Assembly: GCA_008015325.1 (NCBI GenBank)
Contig: SSFI01000088.1
Location: forward strand, 1 to 58,017
DNA: 58,017 nt
Direction: 5' to 3'
Source: Rheinheimera sp.
Lineage (GTDB): Bacteria > Pseudomonadota > Gammaproteobacteria > Enterobacterales > Alteromonadaceae
Positions 1 through 8,436 of this stretch are shown here, in pieces (position 1 is the stretch's first letter; each line of letters starts with the position of its first letter). Under the pieces are notes generated by a model. It made no database searches. It worked only from the letters and a program-made list of their open reading frames with translations, and had not been told where the DNA came from. The translations under genes were made by a program, and so were the position numbers.

Positions 1-1
1 C

Positions 2-103
2 AGGAGCTTGCTGGACGTGATCGCCGATGATCGGTTGCTGGCGGAGAAAACCGGCTTGAGCGTGGTCGAGGTGCGACAATTGCGGGACGCGGCGGGCGAT
101 TGA
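2..103 (+). CDS. C-terminal fragment of an unrecognised protein
   Basis: An open frame runs in from the window edge and stops at TGA 101-103, giving 33 residues with a helical, charged look (it contains LLAEKTGLSVVEVRQLRDAA). I do not recognise the family. It lies in the block that looks foreign to the rest of the window. It may be chance open frame; the upstream sequence would decide. Confidence 0.25.
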   Translation, partial: RSLLDVIADDRLLAEKTGLSVVEVRQLRDAAGD

Positions 104-155
104 ATTTGCCTTTGCCGATAGCTTGCCGACAAACGATCTCGGGAACGAGGGGATT

Positions 156-599
156 TCAGGGTCTTGTTTTTCTTCGGGAAGCGATTTCCGGCCCGACCGT
201 TTTCAGATAGGCCACATGGCTGCCCTTGCCCTGTTGGTGGGCAACATCCACGGGAAGTCTGCCAAGCTTATCGGGGGTCGCCGCATTCGCGCCAGCCTCG
301 ACGAGAATCCTGATCGTCTCCAGATCGCCGTGACCGGCCGCCCAATGCAGAGGCGTATAGCCGTTGGATTCGTGGAAATCGTGCCGCGCGCCGACCGACA
401 AGAGGTAGCGAACGGCTTGGACACGACCCCACGCCGCCGCTCCAAACAATGCGGTTTCGCCAATCGAATCCCGCCAGTTCACGTCGGCTCCAGACTCCAC
501 AAGCTGCCTGACCTCATCGAGATCCCCGGCCCACACGGCAGCGTGTAGCGGAGACTCGGCAGCCCCATCTTTCGCTGTCGAATGTTGGTCAGAATACAC
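156..599 (-). CDS. Ankyrin-repeat protein
   Basis: About 147 residues made of three to four ankyrin repeats. Repeat signatures such as SPLHAAVWAGDLDEVRQLVE, TALFGAAAWGRVQAVRYLLS and TPLHWAAGHGDLETIRILVE follow one another at 33-residue spacing from about residue 20 to 125. No signal peptide or membrane segment is visible, so a cytoplasmic protein-binding role is likely; the partner is unknown. I place the start at GTG 599 because GGAGG lies five bases upstream. An upstream GTG at 635 would overlap the preceding gene. The gene belongs to the block at 1-880 whose wording and base use differ from the neighbouring chromosome. Confidence 0.75.
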   Translation of the reverse strand: MYSDQHSTAKDGAAESPLHAAVWAGDLDEVRQLVESGADVNWRDSIGETALFGAAAWGRVQAVRYLLSVGARHDFHESNGYTPLHWAAGHGDLETIRILVEAGANAATPDKLGRLPVDVAHQQGKGSHVAYLKTVGPEIASRRKTRP

Positions 600-625
600 A
601 GGCGCCTCCAAAAAATTCCCCGTTC

Positions 626-1309
626 TCACTCCCACGCCGCTAGATCGGCGCGCACGATCCGAATCCGTTGCATGATTTCTTCCCGCTTGAGGTTGAACAC
701 CACCATCCCGACGGTGATAACCGTCCCCAGCCCGATCAGAATCAGCGCCCGGCTCAAACTCTGTTCGGGATAGAAGCGGGCCAGTTGCCCGGCCACGTTC
801 AGCACCAGAAACGCCACGCCGGCATACAGGAAGGCGCGCACCCGCAGAGCGATACCGAGAATGATGCCGGTCAAAGCCAGCGCCAGCGCCAAATCGGTTT
901 GCAGGCTGCGTTCATGGAATTCATCAAAAATCAGCAGGTCGACGTCTTCAAGCAGCGGGGCACTCAGCATCTTGCGGATCAACACACCTTCGGTCACCAC
1001 CAGCAAGCGGGTTGCCGCCGACTGCTTTTGCTCCAGCCTGATCTGATAACCAATCGTTTGGCCCACGGCTTCACCCAGTTGCTGCGCCAGATAAGCGGCA
1101 ATACTTTTGGCGGCCAGCCGGCGTGGCTCCAGCATGATGATTTTTTTGCCGGCAAAAGCGGGTTGTTGCAGCAGATAAAGTGGCAGATAAGTAGATTTAC
1201 CGGCACCGGGTGGCGCGGTCAGGATCACCTGTGGGGCTGAAGCCAGCTGCTGGACCAGCGCAGGCAGAATATCGGCAACCGGCAAGGCTGCAGCTGGAAC
1301 AAGCGTCAT
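626..1309 (-). pseudogene. hrpB: Truncated ATP-dependent helicase HrpB fused to the tail of an unrelated membrane protein
   Basis: Residues 1 to about 145 are a good DEAH-box HrpB N-terminus: Walker A APPGAGKST, motif Ia LEPRRLAAKS, VVTEGVLIRKML, and the DEFH box followed by ERSLQTDLALALAL. HrpB normally continues for some 650 more residues with SAT and the C-terminal helicase motifs. Here the frame passes at about position 868-885 into two or three hydrophobic segments (GIILGIALRVRAFLYAGVAF onward) and ends in a basic tail with KREEIMQRIRIVRADLAAWE. That tail resembles the end of a bacterial integral membrane protein. The fusion cannot be a working helicase. The join falls in a CTGGCG-type repeat that both parents could share, as expected for illegitimate recombination or an assembly chimera. 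Confidence 0.8.
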
Positions 1310-1372
1310 AGCAGTCCGTGTCAGTAAAAGATAAACGCGGTGGCACTGGGGTCAGCGCCACCGCAGGTCAGA

Positions 1373-2671
1373 TTAAGCGGTTTCGCGCAGCAGCGTCTCG
1401 GCAATCAACCGGATGCCCGTACCAGTTGCGCCAGCGCCCCAGAAACCATTGGCGGTGCCCTGGAAGGCGGCTGCTAAATCAACATGCAACCAACCGGCGC
1501 CATCATTAGCAACAAAACGGCTGAGGAAACCAGCTGCATTGCTGGCCCCACCGGTACCGCCACCTTTAACCGGCCGGCTATTGGCAGTATCGGCATATGC
1601 AGACGGACATTGCTGTTGGTGCCAGCGCTCCAGCGGTAACGGCCAGGCCGGCTCTGCGACTGCGTTCGCATAACCCAGCACCCGTTGTTGCAGGCCTTTG
1701 TCCAGACCAAAAATCGCATTGTATTCAGTACCAACCGCCATCATCGCTGCGCCGGTTAAAGTGGCAGCATCAATGACTAAAGGCGCGCCTGAAGCTGCAG
1801 CGATTTGCAGACCGTCAGCCAGCACTAAACGCCCTTCTGCGTCGGTGTTGACGATTTCAACTGTCACACCGTTTTTGTAAGTCAGAATGTCGCCCAGCTT
1901 AAAGGCACGCCCATTAATCAGGTTTTCGGCGCAACATAAAATCAGCTGGACGCGCTTTTGCAGGCCCTGACTGATCGCCAGTGCCAGCGCCGCTGTGACA
2001 GTAGCAGCACCGCCCATGTCACATTTCATCGTCAACATGCCTTCAGAGGCTTTAATCGAATAACCACCGCTGTCAAAAGTGATGCCTTTGCCGACCAGCG
2101 CTGCCGCAACCGGCGCTTGTGAGTCAGCTGACGGATTGTAATCCAGCACCAGTATTGCCGGTGAGCGATCGCTGCCGCGACCAACGGCATGCACGCCGAC
2201 CCAGCCTTCGCTCAGCAGCGCATCGCCGCTGATCACCCGGTGTGTGACCTTGCCAGCCCCGGCCACCGCACTGATAAACTCAATGGCTTCATGGCAGAGT
2301 TTTTCCGGATATAAATCTTCCGGAGCGGCATTGGTTTGTTTTTTCGCCCAGGCAAAACATTGCTGTAACGCCACCAGCTGAGCGACTGTGGCTTCGTCAC
2401 CGGTCCAGTGCACGCCGCCTAATTTTTTCGCACTGCAGAAGCCCTGATAAAAAGCCCATTGTTTATCTAAAGTCCAGCCGTCGCCAGCCAGTTGCAGCGT
2501 CTGTACACCGAGCCCATCCAGCGTGCGGCCGGCTTTTTGAATTTGCCGCAGCACGTCAACGCCACTCTGATGGATTTGATAACCATCGGCAGTGGGCGTT
2601 AACAGCGGGTTTTTACCAAAACGGGCGTCAGCAGCAGCGCTGCTTAATTGAATTTGCAACAGTTCAGCCAT
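1373..2671 (-). CDS. pepB: Peptidase B, M17 leucyl aminopeptidase family
   Basis: A 432-residue cytosolic dinuclear-metal aminopeptidase, close in length to E. coli PepB (427). The C-terminal catalytic domain shows the M17 metal and active-site elements in order: GKGITFDSGG with the metal-binding Lys and Asp, MKCDMGGAA, and the family signature NTDAEGRL, then AATLTGA. The N-terminal third is the variable PepB-type domain. The start at ATG 2671 has AAAGG nine bases upstream; an in-frame extension to 2734 lacks a ribosome site. It would release N-terminal residues from peptides during protein turnover. It is followed on the same strand by the hrpB remnant. Confidence 0.9.
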   Translation of the reverse strand: MAELLQIQLSSAAADARFGKNPLLTPTADGYQIHQSGVDVLRQIQKAGRTLDGLGVQTLQLAGDGWTLDKQWAFYQGFCSAKKLGGVHWTGDEATVAQLVALQQCFAWAKKQTNAAPEDLYPEKLCHEAIEFISAVAGAGKVTHRVISGDALLSEGWVGVHAVGRGSDRSPAILVLDYNPSADSQAPVAAALVGKGITFDSGGYSIKASEGMLTMKCDMGGAATVTAALALAISQGLQKRVQLILCCAENLINGRAFKLGDILTYKNGVTVEIVNTDAEGRLVLADGLQIAAASGAPLVIDAATLTGAAMMAVGTEYNAIFGLDKGLQQRVLGYANAVAEPAWPLPLERWHQQQCPSAYADTANSRPVKGGGTGGASNAAGFLSRFVANDGAGWLHVDLAAAFQGTANGFWGAGATGTGIRLIAETLLRETA

Positions 2672-2760
2672 AACAAAACCTTTTAATCGGGACAAATACC
2701 ACAGTGGGCCGAGTGTATCACAGCGCTGCGCCAACAGGACAGCAGCGCGGACCGCAGCTG

Positions 2761-3561
2761 TTAATGGGTCAGAATGCTATGCAGCATTTTTACACTCAGG
2801 CCAATCAACAACAGTGCAAAGATTTTTTTTAAGGTCGCTACCGGCAGACGATGCGCCAGTTTGGCGCCAAGCGGCGCGGTAAAAAAGCTGACTGCCGAAA
2901 TTAATAACACTGCCGGCAGATAGATATAACCCAGGCTAAATGGCGGTAAACCAACCTGATCCCAGCCCGCCACGGCATAACCAATACTGCCGCTCAGCGC
3001 AATTGGCAAACCAATAGCGGCAGACGTACCAATCGCCTGTTGTACCCGCACATTACACCAGGTAAGAAACGGTACTGTCAGCGAGCCACCACCAATCGCA
3101 ACCAATGCAGAAATACTGCCGATGCCGATGCCAGTCGCAGTCATGCCAACAGGCCCAGGTAAATGACGGCTCGGTTTGGGTTTGATATTAAGCAGCATCT
3201 GCAGTGCAACATAGGCCATAAAGACGCTGAAAAAAATCGCCAGCGGTAAAGCACTGACGCGTGCAGCAATAAAAGTCGCGCCAAAAGTACCGAGCACAAT
3301 GCCTGCGCTCATCAGCCGTACCACGGGCCATAACACCGCCTGGTGTTGCTGGTGGGTGCGGGTGCTGGAAATACTGGTCAGAATAATCGAAGCCATCGAC
3401 GTCGCGAGCGCGATGTGCACCACCTGTTCCGGCAGGAAATTCAGCGACATAAACAAAGTAGTCAGTACCGGCACCATAATAGCGCCGCCCCCCACACCAA
3501 GCAGTCCGGCGACAAAACCAACCACGGCGCCTAATAATAAAAATGCCCACCAAATTTCCAT
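2761..3561 (-). CDS. TauE/SafE-family sulfite/anion permease
   Basis: A 266-residue inner-membrane protein with about eight hydrophobic helices. It shows the TauE/SafE pattern: an N-terminal GAVVGFVAGLLGVGGGAIMVP and a second-half repeat with SALVAIGGGSLTVPFLTW. The duplicated GxxxGxxGxGGG..P motif is the family hallmark. Members move sulfite, sulfoacetate or other organosulfur anions; the substrate here cannot be read from sequence. It ends 90 bases before pepB and reads the same way, so cotranscription is possible. The start is ATG at 3561. Confidence 0.85.
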   Translation of the reverse strand: MEIWWAFLLLGAVVGFVAGLLGVGGGAIMVPVLTTLFMSLNFLPEQVVHIALATSMASIILTSISSTRTHQQHQAVLWPVVRLMSAGIVLGTFGATFIAARVSALPLAIFFSVFMAYVALQMLLNIKPKPSRHLPGPVGMTATGIGIGSISALVAIGGGSLTVPFLTWCNVRVQQAIGTSAAIGLPIALSGSIGYAVAGWDQVGLPPFSLGYIYLPAVLLISAVSFFTAPLGAKLAHRLPVATLKKIFALLLIGLSVKMLHSILTH

Positions 3562-3672
3562 GTTGTTGCCAATCCCCTGTTATTTACCTGATTTTCTGCT
3601 ATTGTGCCGGCCCTTTTCCGCGCATGTAACGGAAAGCGGTGAAAATTGCCACGGTTTGACCAGAAAAACAGC

Positions 3673-3709
3673 AGAACCGGATGACGGTTCTGTGGTCTGT
3701 CTGTATACT
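3673..3709 (+). promoter_or_regulatory. Probable sigma-70 promoter of dksA with an overlapping inverted repeat
   Basis: A -10 TATACT at 3704-3709 lies 17 bases after ATGACG at 3681-3686, followed by a GC-rich start region (TCCGCGGC). The -35 is covered by the perfect 7-base inverted repeat AGAACCG / CGGTTCT (3673-3679 and 3685-3691, loop of 5). The repeat could be an operator for the dksA promoter. Confidence 0.5.
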
Positions 3710-3804
3710 TCCGCGGCTTTTTTTAATGTGATTGCGATGGTGCCGATATTCTGCTATCAATAGCCGCCATCTTTTTGCTTGGCACTGTTATACAGGAGAC
3801 TACC

Positions 3805-4254
3805 ATGCCAGAAGGCAAAACTACCAAATCTCTCGGCCTGTTGGCCATGGCTGGCGTGCAGCCTTATCAGGATGCACCGGGCGAAGAGTACATGAACCCG
3901 AAGCAGCTGGAACATTTCCGCAAAATCCTCGACGCCTGGCGTCAACAGCTGCGTGAAGAAGTGGACCGCACCAAAAACCACATGGCCGATGAAGCAGCAA
4001 ACTTCCCGGATCCGGTGGACCGTGCGGCGCAGGAAGAAGAATTCAGCCTGGAACTGCGTGCCCGCGACCGCGAGCGTAAACTGCTGAAAAAGATTGAAAA
4101 AACTCTGCAGAAAATCGAAGACGAAGACTTCGGCTACTGCGATACCTGCGGCATCGAAATCGGTATCAAACGCCTGGAAGCCCGCCCAACGGCTGACCAG
4201 TGTATCGATTGTAAGACGCTGGCAGAGATCAAGGAAAAACAACTCGGCGGTTAA
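3805..4254 (+). CDS. dksA: RNA polymerase-binding transcription factor DksA
   Basis: A 149-residue protein that binds the secondary channel of RNA polymerase and, with ppGpp, carries the stringent response. Visible features are the N-terminal GVQPYQ...YMN segment, a long coiled coil (about residues 35-110) and the four-cysteine zinc module CDTCGIEIG...CIDCK near the end. The coiled-coil tip has the [11 protein letters not shown] stretch with the two functional aspartates. The start at ATG 3805 has AGGAGAC upstream. The stop overlaps the gluQ start (TAATG), the same arrangement as the conserved dksA-gluQ pair in enterics. Confidence 0.97.
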   Translation: MPEGKTTKSLGLLAMAGVQPYQDAPGEEYMNPKQLEHFRKILDAWRQQLREEVDRTKNHMADEAANFPDPVDRAAQEEEFSLELRARDRERKLLKKIEKTLQKIEDEDFGYCDTCGIEIGIKRLEARPTADQCIDCKTLAEIKEKQLGG

Positions 4255-5150
4255 TGATGACCGCCGACTTCTCCTGTGTCAGGGGCCGGTTTGCGCCATC
4301 GCCATCCGGCCCTTTGCATTTCGGCTCATTGGTGGCTGCCCTTGGCAGTTATCTGCACGCCAAATCACAAGGCGGCCAGTGGCTGGTCCGCATTGAAGAT
4401 ATCGACACTCCCCGTACTGTACCTGGCGCTGACGCAGAAATTTTGCGCACGCTGGAACAATTTGGCTTGTATTGGGACGACAGCGTAGTCTGGCAAAGCC
4501 AACGGATTGATTTATACCAGGATTATCTCGAAAAATTCCGGCAACAGCTGTATGGCTGTCAGTGTAACCGTGCCCGGATTGCTGCTTTAGGCGGCATTTA
4601 TGATGGACACTGCCGTAGCTTAGGTTTAGCAGCCGATGCAGGCCCACTCGCCTGGCGCCTGAAAAGCGCAGGGGTCAAAACTGAATTTACTGATTTGTTC
4701 CGCGGCCCACAGCAGATTCCAGCCGCGCTTGCCGGGGAAGATTACATCATTAAACGCCGCGATGGTCTGTTTGCCTATCAGTGGGTCGTGGTGATTGATG
4801 ACGTGGAACAGCGCGTTAGCGAAGTGATCCGTGGCGCCGATTTATTACAGATGACGCCGCGCCAGCAAGCGCTGTGTCGCACTTTTGGTGCACCGGTGCC
4901 GGTGTACGGCCATTTACCGCTGGCCGTCACAGCGCCCGGTCACAAGCTCAGTAAACAAAATCACGCCACCGACATTCGCCGTTTTGCCCCGGCGCAAGCG
5001 CTGACGGCTGCACTGCGGTTTTTAGGTCAGCCACTACCCGCTGATGCCGAGCTGTGGCCGGTCACAGAGTTGCAGCAGTTTGCCCTGCAGCACTGGCAAG
5101 CCGCTGCAGTGCCGAGCCAAGCAGAAATTCAAATCAACAGTTTTAACTGA
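4254..5150 (+). CDS. gluQ: Glutamyl-Q tRNA(Asp) synthetase
   Basis: A 298-residue truncated paralogue of glutamyl-tRNA synthetase. It attaches glutamate to the queuosine base at the wobble position of tRNA-Asp. It has the class I signature RGRFAPSPSGPLHFGSL (HIGH-like), a zinc site CQCNRARI...YDGHC and a KMSKS-like KLSKQN. It has no anticodon-binding domain, as expected. The first ATG overlaps the dksA stop and a second ATG follows at once; either could serve. Translation is probably coupled to dksA. Confidence 0.95.
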   Translation: MMTADFSCVRGRFAPSPSGPLHFGSLVAALGSYLHAKSQGGQWLVRIEDIDTPRTVPGADAEILRTLEQFGLYWDDSVVWQSQRIDLYQDYLEKFRQQLYGCQCNRARIAALGGIYDGHCRSLGLAADAGPLAWRLKSAGVKTEFTDLFRGPQQIPAALAGEDYIIKRRDGLFAYQWVVVIDDVEQRVSEVIRGADLLQMTPRQQALCRTFGAPVPVYGHLPLAVTAPGHKLSKQNHATDIRRFAPAQALTAALRFLGQPLPADAELWPVTELQQFALQHWQAAAVPSQAEIQINSFN

Positions 5151-5381
5151 CCAGTTTCTGATTGCAGGCAGATTGCGGGCTGATTACCGGCGGTACTGGT
5201 ATTTTCATTCATTTTTTCACCAGCCTGCGTTATCATACCGGCAATTTTTTTTCGCCTGTCAGGTGACTGGCCTCCGGCCGCATTGAAGTCTGTCTGTTAC
5301 CGGAATGCGCTGCCAACAAGTGCCGCAGGAATGCGCCGCCACAACTCACCACAAAACACTGTTCTTGCAAGGAGAAAGGCC

Positions 5382-7046
5382 ATTATTTCCAGAGTGTTAG
5401 ATTTTTGCCGTAAGCTCACCGGCAAAAAAGCCAAAGCCATCACCGAAGCTGTGGTGGAACAAACCGACAGCCAGCAACCTGCTGAAGCCCCGGAGCGTCG
5501 ACCACGGCGCACCAATGTTGAGTATCAACGCAACGACAATGGCCGGCCGGGCCGGCCACCGCGTGAACGTTTTGAGCGTAACAAAGACAGCCAATATCAG
5601 GGCGACCGTTCGCGCCATGATTCACACCGCGACACACAGCGCGACACACCACGACCACGTCGCGACAACAGCAATCTGGGCCCTAAACTGAATCCTGAGC
5701 ATCAGTCGGCGATTTTGCCGGCACTGCGCGTCATTCCCCGCGACCAGCACAATATCTCGCGCAAAGATATCAGCCCGAATGCGCTCAAAGTGCTGTACCG
5801 CTTAAACGATGCCGGCTTTGAAGCTTATCTGGTCGGCGGTTGTATCCGTGATTTGTTACTTGGCCTTATTCCAAAAGATTTTGATGTCGTCACCAACGCC
5901 ACGCCCGATGAAGTGCGCGCCGTATTTAAAAACTGCCGGCTGATTGGCCGGCGTTTTCGCCTCGCCCATGTCGTTTTTGGCCGCGAAGTGATTGAAGTGG
6001 CAACCTTCCGCGGTCACCACAGTGGCGGCGAAGAGGAAGAAAACATCCCGGCCGGCGTACGCTCTGATCATGGTCAAATTCTGCGTGACAACGTCTACGG
6101 CACTATCGAAGAAGACGCCGAGCGCCGTGATTTCAGCATCAATGCGCTGTACTACTCAGTACGCGATTTCGCCATCTACGATTTTGCCAACGGCGTAGAA
6201 GCCATCCAGCAGCGCAAAATCGAACTGATCGGCGACCCGGAAACCCGCTACCGCGAAGACCCGGTGCGCATTCTGCGCGCCATCCGTTTTGCCACCAAAC
6301 TAAATATGGATCTGGCGCCGTCAACTGCCACGTTAATCCCGGAACTGGCGGTCCTGCTGAAAAACATCCCGGCGGCGCGGTTATTTGACGAATCGCTGAA
6401 GCTGTTGATGGCTGGCAAGGCGTTTGACAACTTTGTGATGATGCGTGACCTCGGCATCCTGAAACAGTTGCTGCCACAAGTGCATAAAGTGCTGAAGCAG
6501 GACAGCGAAGGCAAAGTGTTTCACCTCATCACTAATGCACTGCAGGACACTGACGAGCGCGTGGCGCAGGATAAACCGGTCACACCGGCCTTTATCTATG
6601 CTGCCTTGTTGTGGTACCCGGTCGAGCTTAGGATGCAAACGCTGCTGATTGAAAGTGGCCTCAATGACATCGACGCGCTGAATATCGCCATGACCGAAGT
6701 GCTGGACGACCTGGTCCGCACTATCGGTATTCCAAAACGTTTTACGCTGGTGGTGCGTGACTTGTGGTCGCTGCAGGGCCGCCTCGGTAAACGGGCCGGC
6801 CGGCGCGCCTTTAAACTGATGGAACTGCCGAAATTCCGCGGTGCCTTTGATTTTATGCAATTGCGCGCCAAAGCCGAGGGCGGTCAGTTGGCCGAACTGG
6901 CATTGTGGTGGCAGCAATTCGTTAACGCTGATGACGCCGAACGCGAAGAGCTGGTGCTGGATTTAGGTAAAGAAGGCCTGGAGCCACGCAAACCACGGCG
7001 CAAACGCAAGCCGGTGCGGCGTAAACCGGCGGCCGATCAGGCATGA
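5382..7046 (+). CDS. pcnB: Poly(A) polymerase I, apparent AUU start
   Basis: Adds poly(A) tails to RNA 3' ends and so promotes decay and plasmid copy control. The catalytic core from about residue 117 reads VIPRDQHNISRKDIS, then GGCIRDLLLG and KDFDVVTNATP with the DxD metal pair. The start is unusual. No ATG or GTG fits, but AAGGAG at 5369-5374 sits seven bases before ATT at 5382. The next residues ISRVLDFCRK align with FTRVANFCRK of E. coli PcnB, which is known to start at AUU. Residues about 18-105 form a polar, Arg/Asp/Gln/Asn-rich insert absent from E. coli. A basic tail (KPRRKRKPVRRKPA) ends the protein, and the stop overlaps folK (ATGA). Confidence 0.93.
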   Translation: MISRVLDFCRKLTGKKAKAITEAVVEQTDSQQPAEAPERRPRRTNVEYQRNDNGRPGRPPRERFERNKDSQYQGDRSRHDSHRDTQRDTPRPRRDNSNLGPKLNPEHQSAILPALRVIPRDQHNISRKDISPNALKVLYRLNDAGFEAYLVGGCIRDLLLGLIPKDFDVVTNATPDEVRAVFKNCRLIGRRFRLAHVVFGREVIEVATFRGHHSGGEEEENIPAGVRSDHGQILRDNVYGTIEEDAERRDFSINALYYSVRDFAIYDFANGVEAIQQRKIELIGDPETRYREDPVRILRAIRFATKLNMDLAPSTATLIPELAVLLKNIPAARLFDESLKLLMAGKAFDNFVMMRDLGILKQLLPQVHKVLKQDSEGKVFHLITNALQDTDERVAQDKPVTPAFIYAALLWYPVELRMQTLLIESGLNDIDALNIAMTEVLDDLVRTIGIPKRFTLVVRDLWSLQGRLGKRAGRRAFKLMELPKFRGAFDFMQLRAKAEGGQLAELALWWQQFVNADDAEREELVLDLGKEGLEPRKPRRKRKPVRRKPAADQA

Positions 7047-7537
7047 TCAGGGTGTATCTTGGCCTTGGCGCCAATCTTGACGCACCACTGCAACAACTGC
7101 AGCACGCGGTCAACGCTTTGATGCAGTTACCGCAAAGCGAGCTGGCAGCGGTCAGTAGCTTCTACGGCTCCAAACCGATGGGGCCGCAAGACCAGCCGGA
7201 TTATGTCAACGCCGTTGCGGCGCTGGATACCCGGTTAGCACCGGAAGCCTTACTGGACGAATTACAGCGCATTGAGCTGGAACAGGGTCGGCAACGTAAA
7301 GATGAACGCTGGGGCCCACGCACGCTGGATTTGGATATCCTGCTGTATGGTGAGGAAGTTATCGCCACACCGCGGCTGACAGTGCCGCATTATGGCCTGC
7401 ACCAGCGTGAGTTTGTGGTCTACCCTTTGCTGGAACTCGCGCCGGCACTGCAGGTCCCGGGCCTTGGCGCGCTGACAGATATTGCCTTACAAGTGCCACG
7501 CAACGATCTGACGATCCTGGCGGCGCCGCAAGTCTGA
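7043..7537 (+). CDS. folK: 2-amino-4-hydroxy-6-hydroxymethyldihydropteridine diphosphokinase
   Basis: A 164-residue HPPK that transfers pyrophosphate from ATP to the pterin alcohol in folate synthesis. Diagnostic motifs are LGLGANL near the start, FYGSKPMGPQDQPDYVNAV, and the catalytic RWGPRTLDLDILLYG with the magnesium-binding DxD, then VPHYGLHQREFVVYPLLE. Length is normal. ATG at 7043 overlaps the pcnB stop as ATGA, so the two are translationally coupled, as in E. coli. Confidence 0.96.
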   Translation: MIRVYLGLGANLDAPLQQLQHAVNALMQLPQSELAAVSSFYGSKPMGPQDQPDYVNAVAALDTRLAPEALLDELQRIELEQGRQRKDERWGPRTLDLDILLYGEEVIATPRLTVPHYGLHQREFVVYPLLELAPALQVPGLGALTDIALQVPRNDLTILAAPQV

Positions 7538-7629
7538 GAACAGGCGCTTTTGCGCCAACTGATGCTTGCAGCACCGGGCTTAATATGCCATCTTGCGCGC
7601 GGATTTTTTAATGGTCGGATGAGAGCATC

Positions 7630-8421
7630 ATGGCAAAAATTACCACTGCAACTTTGCTGAAAATGAAACAGCAAGGTGAAAAAATCACTATGCTGACGGC
7701 GTACGACGCCAGCTTTGCCAAATTGTTCGCTGACAGTGGCGTCGAGACTTTGCTAGTCGGCGACTCGCTGGGCATGGTGTTACAAGGCCAACCCGACACC
7801 CTGCCGGTCACCGTTGAACAAATCGCCTATCACACCCGCTGCGTGCGCGCCGGCGCGCTACAAGCTTTCATCATCGCCGACATGCCTTTTATGAGCTACG
7901 CGACGATGGAGCAGGCATTTGCCAACGTCACGCCGATGATGCAGGCCGGCGCCAATATGGTGAAAATGGAAGGCGGCGAATTTCTGTTCCCCACCATCAA
8001 AGCTTTAACCGAGCGCGGTGTGCCGGTCTGCGGCCACATTGGCCTTACGCCGCAATCCGTGCATGTGTTTGGTGGTTTTAAAGTACAGGGCCGCGACGAT
8101 GCTGCCGCTGAACATATCCTGCAGCAGGCGATTGCGCTGGAGCAGGCCGGTTGTCAGCTGTTGGTGGTCGAATGTATCCCAACCCTATTAGCCGAGCGCA
8201 TCAGCAAAGCGCTGCGAATTCCGGTCATTGGCATCGGCGCCGGTGTCGTCACCGACGGTCAGGTGCTGGTGATGCACGATTTACTGGGCATCAGCAGCGG
8301 TTATATTCCGAAGTTCTCGAAAAATTTCCTGCAGGAAACCGGTGATATCAAAAAAGCCATCAGCAAATTTGTCGCGGATGTGAAAAGTGCGGCCTTTCCT
8401 GGCCCTGAACATAGTTTCTGA
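7630..8421 (+). CDS. panB: 3-methyl-2-oxobutanoate hydroxymethyltransferase
   Basis: A 263-residue ketopantoate hydroxymethyltransferase, the first committed step of pantothenate synthesis. It reads as a standard Pan[21 protein letters not shown], the metal and substrate segment [38 protein letters not shown] and VIGIGAG near the end. It starts at ATG 7630, about 90 bases after folK, and is followed by panC after 15 bases, so panB-panC form a unit. Confidence 0.96.
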   Translation: MAKITTATLLKMKQQGEKITMLTAYDASFAKLFADSGVETLLVGDSLGMVLQGQPDTLPVTVEQIAYHTRCVRAGALQAFIIADMPFMSYATMEQAFANVTPMMQAGANMVKMEGGEFLFPTIKALTERGVPVCGHIGLTPQSVHVFGGFKVQGRDDAAAEHILQQAIALEQAGCQLLVVECIPTLLAERISKALRIPVIGIGAGVVTDGQVLVMHDLLGISSGYIPKFSKNFLQETGDIKKAISKFVADVKSAAFPGPEHSF

Positions 8422-8436
8422 TACGGGAGCCTTCTG

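Noticed and set aside
123-548. 141-codon plus-strand frame across the ankyrin gene
   Set aside because: It is the mirror of the ankyrin-repeat gene, has no ribosome site and no recognisable protein features.
668-1240. 190-codon plus-strand frame opposite the hrpB remnant
   Set aside because: Gln/His-rich composition typical of a shadow frame; the minus strand has clear helicase motifs.
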